Notes under the pieces: generated by a model
Database searches by the model: none
What the model saw: the letters and a program-made list of their open reading frames with translations, nothing else
What the model was told of the DNA's origin: nothing
Position numbers and translations under genes: made by a program
Assembly (NCBI GenBank): GCA_964581385.1
Contig: CAZOOK010000090.1
Location: forward strand, 1 to 5,110
DNA: 5,110 bases
Origin: CAZOOK01 sp964581385
GTDB taxonomy: Bacteria > Pseudomonadota > Gammaproteobacteria > Nevskiales > Nevskiaceae
Direction of reading: 5' to 3'
In this document: piece after piece, positions 1 to 5,110 of the stretch
Layout: every line of letters starts with the position of its first letter
Position numbering within the stretch: position 1 is the first letter of the stretch

Positions 1-177
1 ACATTTGAGCGTGAGTGTCCGCTATCTGGAAATTTGTACGTTGGAACCACCGTCAACTTATGGCACGAAGTGAAGTTAGCCATTCAATTGGTTTGACGCA
101 GCCGCCATTGCATTCGGGATGGTCGCAGAGTGTTGTAGGTTCATGTTGAATTCGATCGGGTGGGGTGGTCTGCCGAC
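1..177. other. Intergenic or edge region downstream of traI, no supported gene
   Basis: This stretch has about 50% GC, lower than the two genes. I see no strong hairpin followed by a T-run on either strand, so no intrinsic terminator for the tra transcript can be named. On the + strand one frame is open from base 1 to a TGA at 94-96 (31 codons, with residues such as TFERECPLSG). This could be the 3' end of a convergent gene entering from the left, but it is too short to judge and matches no family I recognise. On the minus strand the traI frame after its stop runs 33 codons to a TAA at 76-78, with an internal ATG at 144 that has no ribosome binding site. Positions 160-167 read GTGGGGTG, an octamer also present in the F plasmid nic region; this is discussed as a finding. 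Confidence 0.5.
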
Positions 178-3156
178 TTACAGTTCGAGCTCTTTCGATT
201 TGTCACGCTGTTGCATGAGATCCCGCAGCGCCTGGGCTTCCTGATTGCCGAAATCCAGATCGTTTTGATCCCGATCGCCGGCCTGCGCGTGCTCCGGTAG
301 CCCGCGGCGTGCGCCCCGGCGCGATTTCTCCTGCTCCTCGCATTCACGCTCTTTTTCGTGCTCCTTTTCGTGATCGCCGGAATGAAACGCTGCTTCCATC
401 CGTGCGAGTGATTGCAGGATCAAGTCCTCCCGGCGTTCGTCCGCCATTGCCAGTTTGCCTTCCAGAGCACTGGTTTTATCACCGAGCTTTTCTTTGACGT
501 TCTGCTGAAATCGGGCGATGTCATCAGCGTATAGCGTGATGGTTTGCTCCTGCCGCGAGATTGCTACCAGAAATGCCTTTTGATTAAACAGCTCGCCGGC
601 GCTGGCTTCGGCATTGACCAGCACGGTGGTTTTGGTGCCGCCCTGCGATGAGTAAACCGTGGTCGCATAGGCATGATCCCAATGCTGGCCGGCCTCGCGG
701 GTCGTATCGATTTTCAAGCGCTGTCCCGCTTCCGTTTCGACTTCCATTTGTGCTTCGTTTACCGACCGGACTGTCAGCTTCTGGCCATTGGTCAGATGCA
801 CACCCGGCTGATCCGTATCGACATCGCGGCTGTTGCGAGTCCAGCGGATTGACTCGCCCGGCGCCAGTGTCGCGGAGTCCGGTCGAAACAATTCGGAAGC
901 ACGGCCGCCTTTGGCTTTGATGGTTTCCGGATCCCACTTCAGTGAAACCATGCCCTGTTCGGACGGCCGGGTTATGGTCAGCGTGTTGGTCATTTTATCG
1001 ATCGCCGATACCGCCCAGTATTCGCCCGCCTTTACACCCTGGGAGGGCCGATCTCGCGGAAATCGGACTCGATCATCGATCTGGTAAAACCCCGCGTCGG
1101 CGCGATCCACCTGGCGGGCAAACACGCGCAGCAGGTGCGGCTGCTCGACTTCGCCGGCCAGCTTGCCCTCCGTGCGTAGAACCTCGCGCATCTGGTCGTT
1201 CAGCTGGCGTTTCTCATGATTACGCGCCGTCAGCACGTAACTGCGGTCGCGCTCGGTGCCGAGCTTCGACCAGGCCGAGACGATCGCCGGCAGGCGCTCT
1301 TCCGGTGATGGAATCTCGGAGATACGATCGCCGAGCGTGGCCATCGCCCCATCGATATCCCGGTCGTAGGTTTTCTGCAAAGCCAAGCGTTCCGTCGCAT
1401 CTTTCTGGCGCAGGATTTCGGTCATATTGACGCTCGCCATGCCGTGATCGAGCATCAATCCGAACGGCTTACCCGCACCGATGGCGGCCAGCTGCTGGGT
1501 ATCGCCGATCAGCACCATGCGGGCGCCCAGTCGCCCCGCCGCGAAGCTTAAGGAGCGTAGTTCGGATAGACCGACCTGGCTGGCTTCGTCGACGATCCAG
1601 ACCTGCTTTTCATACTTGGCGCGGATCAAATCGGCCTTCCAGACACCGGCATCGCGGATCAAATGCAGATCGCGTCGTACACTCGCCAGATGCCGTTGCA
1701 GTGTGCCGGATTTGATCCCACTGGCTTCCTGCATCTTGCGCGCAGCGTCGCTGATTTGGGCCATTCCGAAGAGTTGATACCCGCGCGACTCCAGCAGCTC
1801 TCGCGTGGTTTTCAGCATCGTCGTCTTGCCGGCGCCGGCACGGCCCTGGACACCGACGAAGCGGTCCTCGGTGGTGGCGATCAGCTGCACGGCCGCTCTC
1901 TGTCCCGGAGTCAATCCGCTGTTTTCAAGCCTGGCTTCGACACGGTCGGAGCGCTCGATCGCCTTCACGTCGGACTTGCCGCGATCGAGCTGATCGAGGA
2001 TGCGCCGCTCCTGCTCCTTGGCCCGCAGGGTCGTCCAGCCCGTCTGGCCATTCGGGAGCAGTGCCACTTGCAGCTCACCGCTCTTTTCCCGGCGCTCGAT
2101 CTCGGTGGAAATATCGGTTACGCGCGCGCGGCCCATGCCGGCCGCGAGGGACCAGCGCAGTAGATCGGCATGCGAAAACACGGCTTCGGCTTCTGATAAT
2201 CGGTCCAGCGCTTTGTCCACCGCGCGATCCAACCGGAACGGTGTTTCCGGGGTCCGATCGCCTGCCTCGCGGGCGGTTTCGATCACTGCTTCGGTATCCA
2301 GTCCAAGCGCTTTATTCTTGTCGTTCCATTGCGTTCGGAGCGCGTCTAGATCGACGCAGCGTTTGCTTTTGCGCGTCATCATCGCTGCCTGATCGGCATC
2401 CTTGGGATTTTCCAACCCACGCGCTTGCATGGCCTCTTCGATCTGGTCGCGGCGGGTTTGGTTGGCTTCGCGGACCGCCTCGGGAACCGCCGCGATTTCG
2501 AATAGTTCCGCCCCGGTACGTTCGATGGTCCAGCCTAATTTCTGCACGTCGATCGCCAATTCAGACCGATAGATGGCGCCGGCCGCGCGCAGGTATTCAT
2601 AGAACGGCTTGGAATGCAGCGACACCCACTGACCGTCTTCACGCACGGTCATGTTCTGCACGACATAGTGCGTATGGCGCTGCGGCTCCTGCTCGCGCGA
2701 GGTGTGATGATGGAATACCGAAGCCACCAGATTGTGCGATCGATTGATCGTGCGCTGATCGAAGAATTCGCGTTGCCGATACGAGACGACCTTGTCTTCG
2801 AGCCAGCGCATCGCCGTCTGCGCCGCCGCACGATGCGCGGCGTCCAGGCGCTCGTCGCCGGCTTCGATCAGGATCGAGGCGCTCTTGGGCGCAGAAAAAG
2901 TCAGGTCCCAGCCCGGCGTATGGATGCGATTTCCATGCTCGTCATGGGACCCCAGCTCCTGGCCGTTCGGCAGCCGGCCTTCGAGTAGATCCTTGAACAT
3001 TTCACGGTCGACGCTGCCGCTCAATCCCAGGCGCTCGGCACCGCGCCCAAACCATTCTCCCTGCCCGGAGGGTCCATCGTTACCGACGTAGTAGTCGTCC
3101 TTCTCGTAATAACTGACCGCCTGCGCGGACGATTTCAGCTTGCTGATACTCAGCAT
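178..3156 (-). CDS. traI: MobF-family conjugative relaxase-helicase TraI (TrwC/TraI type)
   Basis: Bifunctional cytoplasmic enzyme of conjugation: it cleaves one strand at nic in oriT through a tyrosine, remains linked to the 5' end, and unwinds the transfer strand 5'-3'. Residues 1 to about 300 form the TrwC relaxase domain: tyrosine pairs Y16/Y17 and Y22/Y23; the WDLTFSAPKS segment with D84 (equivalent to F TraI D81); the metal-binding histidines H150, H161 and H163; and the fingers-region motif TRKSK (261-265). A linker (about 300-410) leads to one SF1 RecD-like helicase: Q motif LTPGQ (415-419), Walker A GRAGAGKTT (438-446), motif II VDEAS (522-526), motif III GDTQQL (551-556), motif IV LRQ (582-584), motif V YSSQGGT (835-841) and motif VI VAISR (864-868). 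All key residues are intact. Its 992 residues match R388 TrwC (966), not F TraI (1756), so the second helicase-like module and large C-terminal domain of F are absent. Residues 890-992 are charged and probably helical or disordered. The ATG has a strong Shine-Dalgarno and lies 15 bp after traD. Identification is near certain; the symbol follows F because of the traD neighbour. Confidence 0.97.
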   Translation of the reverse strand: MLSISKLKSSAQAVSYYEKDDYYVGNDGPSGQGEWFGRGAERLGLSGSVDREMFKDLLEGRLPNGQELGSHDEHGNRIHTPGWDLTFSAPKSASILIEAGDERLDAAHRAAAQTAMRWLEDKVVSYRQREFFDQRTINRSHNLVASVFHHHTSREQEPQRHTHYVVQNMTVREDGQWVSLHSKPFYEYLRAAGAIYRSELAIDVQKLGWTIERTGAELFEIAAVPEAVREANQTRRDQIEEAMQARGLENPKDADQAAMMTRKSKRCVDLDALRTQWNDKNKALGLDTEAVIETAREAGDRTPETPFRLDRAVDKALDRLSEAEAVFSHADLLRWSLAAGMGRARVTDISTEIERREKSGELQVALLPNGQTGWTTLRAKEQERRILDQLDRGKSDVKAIERSDRVEARLENSGLTPGQRAAVQLIATTEDRFVGVQGRAGAGKTTMLKTTRELLESRGYQLFGMAQISDAARKMQEASGIKSGTLQRHLASVRRDLHLIRDAGVWKADLIRAKYEKQVWIVDEASQVGLSELRSLSFAAGRLGARMVLIGDTQQLAAIGAGKPFGLMLDHGMASVNMTEILRQKDATERLALQKTYDRDIDGAMATLGDRISEIPSPEERLPAIVSAWSKLGTERDRSYVLTARNHEKRQLNDQMREVLRTEGKLAGEVEQPHLLRVFARQVDRADAGFYQIDDRVRFPRDRPSQGVKAGEYWAVSAIDKMTNTLTITRPSEQGMVSLKWDPETIKAKGGRASELFRPDSATLAPGESIRWTRNSRDVDTDQPGVHLTNGQKLTVRSVNEAQMEVETEAGQRLKIDTTREAGQHWDHAYATTVYSSQGGTKTTVLVNAEASAGELFNQKAFLVAISRQEQTITLYADDIARFQQNVKEKLGDKTSALEGKLAMADERREDLILQSLARMEAAFHSGDHEKEHEKERECEEQEKSRRGARRGLPEHAQAGDRDQNDLDFGNQEAQALRDLMQQRDKSKELEL
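349..372 (-). repeat. 12-bp imperfect tandem repeat within the traI 3' end
   Basis: Two adjacent 12-bp units, CTCTTTTTCGTG (349-360) and CTCCTTTTCGTG (361-372) on the + strand, differ at one base. Read on the minus strand in the traI frame they encode HEKEHEKE (residues about 929-936) in the charged C-terminal tail. A third, much degenerated unit may precede them at 337-348. The period is a multiple of three, so copy-number changes would keep the frame. This is most likely slippage-generated low complexity in a tolerant tail. Confidence 0.6.
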
Positions 3157-3164
3157 GAGATCGG

Positions 3165-3170
3165 CCTCCC
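3165..3170 (-). promoter_or_regulatory. Ribosome binding site of traI
   Basis: On the minus strand, GGGAGG lies 8 nt before the traI ATG, inside the 15-bp gap after the traD TGA. It is a near-consensus Shine-Dalgarno and supports the ATG at 3156 as the start. The traD stop and this site are separated by a single base, so ribosomes finishing traD could re-initiate on traI. No promoter could fit in the gap, which implies a shared transcript unless a promoter lies inside traD. Confidence 0.85.
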
Positions 3171-3171
3171 G

Positions 3172-5106
3172 TCAGCTGCGCGGACGCGAAAGTGCCGGAA
3201 TCTCGATCCTGCCGACACGGTCGGCCGGTGCCGAAGATGGCGGGGAATCCACCGTCTCCGCCGCCGGATTCGCGACCACGTCGATCACCTTGTCGTCTCT
3301 ATGTTCGCCCTTATCGCCCTGTTCGCCGGGATCACTTGCCACGGCTTCGTCGGCAGACTGCGCTTCATGATTTGAAATCGCAGTCGACGGATGGGTGAGA
3401 ATCAGCGCCGCCAGCGGCACGCGCGGTTCGACGCGAGCCGCGATGAACGGCTTGGCGATCGACCGGACCGCGGGACGCTCCATCTTGAAATGAGCGACCG
3501 GCAATGCCGTGTCACGGATCTTGCCTCTCAGCCGTACGTAACCCTCAAGATCATCGAGATTGCGGACTTCGGACGCCAATAAAATGTCCCGCATCTTGCG
3601 GTTCTGCTGAAGCGTTACACCGTCGCGCATCTCATGCGAGCCGTAGCTGAGCCCTTCGGCCTGCTCGAGAATCTCGGCTTGGCCAAAGCTCTTGGATGTC
3701 CATTCCGCGGTGGGCGGATCGTTCTGCCGGAGACATAACCAGGTCGCGCAAAGACCGGTCAAGGTGTCGGCGCCCTGCTTGTCGTAAATCTCGATCAGCT
3801 GCGAAATCATCTGAAATGCGATCACGCCGCAGCCGCCGAATTTTCGGCTTTTGGCCAGAAAAGCGGGCAGGGAAGGGATGCGATGCAGTGACGGCAGCTC
3901 GTCGATGATGAGCCAGATTCGCCGTTCCTGATTCTCCGGCAGACTCAGAATACTGTTGGTGAACACCTCCAGCCAGGTCGACAAAATGGGCCGCGCCGCA
4001 TCGCGCTGCTCGGCCGTGACATTCAGGAAAACCCACTGGTCGTTTCCGTCCTTGAGTACCCATTCGCGCAAATTAAATGGCTTGCCTTTCGCCGGCAGGT
4101 GCCGCAAAGCCTGCGCCGCCGCCGTGGCGGTAATGCGGATTCCCTGAGCGGTACGTTCCGCCGTCGGATTGATCAAGGCATAGGCCGGTGTCCCCTGAAG
4201 GAACTGCGCCAGGACCGGCAATTCCACTTCCGACAGCAAGTGAAGAAAATGTCCAACGCTGCGCTGATCGTAGTGGCCGATCCGCATCAACAGAGACGAA
4301 ACCAGCACCCGTGCGGCCTTCTCCCACATCGGATCGGCAGCCTTGCCGGTGGGTATCAAAGCCCCGGCCAGCATGTCGAAATGATAATCGCGCGGGCATT
4401 CCAGCCAGGGGTCCCAGGCCGGGCAGCGCGAGTCGAACGGGTTCAGCAGCAGGTCTTTATCCTGGCAATAAAATGCACTGATGAAGTCCCCGGACGGGCT
4501 GTAACAGATGACCCGATCGCCGCGCTGCCGGATCTTCCGGAGCAGCTCATACAAGGTGGTTGTCTTGCCGGTACGCGGCGATCCGGTCAGCAAAATATGC
4601 TGGGTCTCGCTGTCCTTCACCAGGGGTACACCGGCCAGCGTCAGATCGCTGGCCATGCCGGCACTGCGCAGCGCCGCCCGCACGATTTCCGCTTCAGCGA
4701 TGGCGCTGCCACGTAGCAGCTGCTCGCGCCGCTGGGCGCGGCCGAAGCGCCACATGGCCCCGAACATCAATGCCAGTATCGCCAGTGCCGTGGATAGAGA
4801 AGCGATCATGCAGGCGATCCAGCTGCGCAGCAGTCGAACCACCGTTTGCATCATGAAGGGAGCGTCGTACAGATCACCCAGACGCACCGGCACCGTGTGG
4901 TCCGATGGATCGCGGATGGTCGTCACCGAAGCGCCGTTATTGAACACGGCGGTCGCCACCGCGGCCCGCGCATACTGTCCGGCGAGGTAACGATCGTAGG
5001 GCCGGGTCCACATCCAGAACAACAAAAACGTCGTCAGGAAATAGACGAAAAGGATGTAGCGCGTGAACTGCTGCAGCACCTCGCCGATCATGCGGACAAA
5101 CATCAA
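3172..5106 (-). CDS. traD: F-type type IV coupling protein TraD (VirD4/TrwB family ATPase), start uncertain at window edge
   Basis: Inner-membrane hexameric ATPase that recruits the relaxosome to the mating-pair type IV secretion channel and powers DNA export. Two transmembrane helices (about residues 17-33 and 95-118) flank a periplasmic loop of about 60 residues, the TraD_N arrangement. The cytoplasmic ATPase has Walker A GSPRTGKT (175-182), Walker B WLIIDELP (398-405), RKFGGC (421-426) and the Q431 region. Segments such as LNPFDSRCPAWDPW (221-234) resemble the equivalent part of F TraD closely. The all-alpha domain should sit between the Walker motifs. Residues from about 575 to 644 are a polar, Asp/Glu/Pro/Ser-rich tail, probably disordered; unlike F TraD the last residues are basic (SRPRS). 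Length is at least 644 residues, against 717 for F TraD and 507 for TrwB. Start: TTG at 5106 is followed directly by ATG at 5103, and another ATG lies at 5091. No in-frame stop and only 4 nt lie upstream, so the protein may begin outside the window; F TraD has about ten more residues before its first membrane helix. It is the upstream gene of the traD-traI pair. Confidence 0.96.
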   Translation of the reverse strand: MMFVRMIGEVLQQFTRYILFVYFLTTFLLFWMWTRPYDRYLAGQYARAAVATAVFNNGASVTTIRDPSDHTVPVRLGDLYDAPFMMQTVVRLLRSWIACMIASLSTALAILALMFGAMWRFGRAQRREQLLRGSAIAEAEIVRAALRSAGMASDLTLAGVPLVKDSETQHILLTGSPRTGKTTTLYELLRKIRQRGDRVICYSPSGDFISAFYCQDKDLLLNPFDSRCPAWDPWLECPRDYHFDMLAGALIPTGKAADPMWEKAARVLVSSLLMRIGHYDQRSVGHFLHLLSEVELPVLAQFLQGTPAYALINPTAERTAQGIRITATAAAQALRHLPAKGKPFNLREWVLKDGNDQWVFLNVTAEQRDAARPILSTWLEVFTNSILSLPENQERRIWLIIDELPSLHRIPSLPAFLAKSRKFGGCGVIAFQMISQLIEIYDKQGADTLTGLCATWLCLRQNDPPTAEWTSKSFGQAEILEQAEGLSYGSHEMRDGVTLQQNRKMRDILLASEVRNLDDLEGYVRLRGKIRDTALPVAHFKMERPAVRSIAKPFIAARVEPRVPLAALILTHPSTAISNHEAQSADEAVASDPGEQGDKGEHRDDKVIDVVANPAAETVDSPPSSAPADRVGRIEIPALSRPRS

Positions 5107-5110
5107 AACG

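Noticed and set aside
76..144. 22-residue minus-strand frame after traI, in the traI reading frame
   Set aside because: The ATG at 144 has no Shine-Dalgarno, and the traI stop is an ordinary TAA with no visible readthrough context. Its length is within chance.
82..151. ATTCAA / TTGAAT inverted repeat flanking the intergenic middle
   Set aside because: It has only six bases, AT-rich, with nearly 60 bp between the arms. This is expected by chance and is not a terminator or an IHF-type site I can support.
141..347. 68-codon minus-strand frame overlapping the traI 3' end
   Set aside because: Most of it lies inside traI in another frame, its composition is Arg/Ser-rich, and it shows no recognisable features.
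942..2747. Long + strand open frames opposite traI (up to 228 codons)
   Set aside because: They overlap one another and lie wholly antisense to a gene with all relaxase and helicase motifs intact. Their translations are rich in Arg, Ser and Pro, as expected of shadow frames in high-GC DNA.
3632..4399. Minus-strand alternative-frame open readings of 143 and 108 codons inside traD
   Set aside because: They lie in another frame of the same strand as TraD, which shows an uninterrupted ATPase with Walker B here. There is no sign of a frameshift product.
4561..4584. Unusual-looking Walker A in TraD (GSPRTGKT)
   Set aside because: It still fits GxxxxGK[ST], so it is an ordinary variant of the P-loop and no evidence of inactivation.
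4099..4990. Long + strand open frames opposite traD (205 and 160 codons)
   Set aside because: They are antisense to the TraD ATPase core and membrane region, with compositional bias and no recognisable domain.

Overview
The window holds the distal part of a conjugative-transfer operon. It carries two genes, both on the minus strand, in the F-plasmid order traD then traI. About 96% of it is coding. The product families (an F-type TraD coupling protein and a MobF/TrwC-TraI relaxase-helicase), the moderately high GC of the genes and the strong Shine-Dalgarno before traI fit a conjugative plasmid or integrative conjugative element of a Pseudomonadota host, probably gamma- or betaproteobacterial. 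The sequence alone does not settle the genus, or plasmid versus chromosomal element. No replication, partition, integrase or attachment-site signal is present.

Layout on the + coordinate: positions 1-177 are a lower-GC (about 50%) stretch downstream of the operon, with no convincing gene, terminator or known site. Positions 178-3156 (minus) encode a 992-residue TraI with an N-terminal MobF trans-esterase and one complete SF1 (RecD-like) helicase. Positions 3157-3171 are a 15-bp gap holding the traI ribosome binding site. Positions 3172 to the right edge (minus) encode TraD, the inner-membrane type IV coupling ATPase. Its true start lies at or just beyond the right edge.

How they work together (family knowledge): TraI nicks oriT, stays covalently bound to the 5' end of the transfer strand and unwinds the DNA. 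TraD docks this relaxosome to the type IV secretion channel and energises export of the protein-DNA complex. The short gap predicts co-transcription and matched expression.

I found no clearly new system. The points worth checking are an F-like TraD paired with a compact, single-helicase relaxase; a TraD tail without the acidic F-type TraM-binding end; a small charged repeat in the TraI tail; and a weak F-nic-like sequence just past the traI stop.
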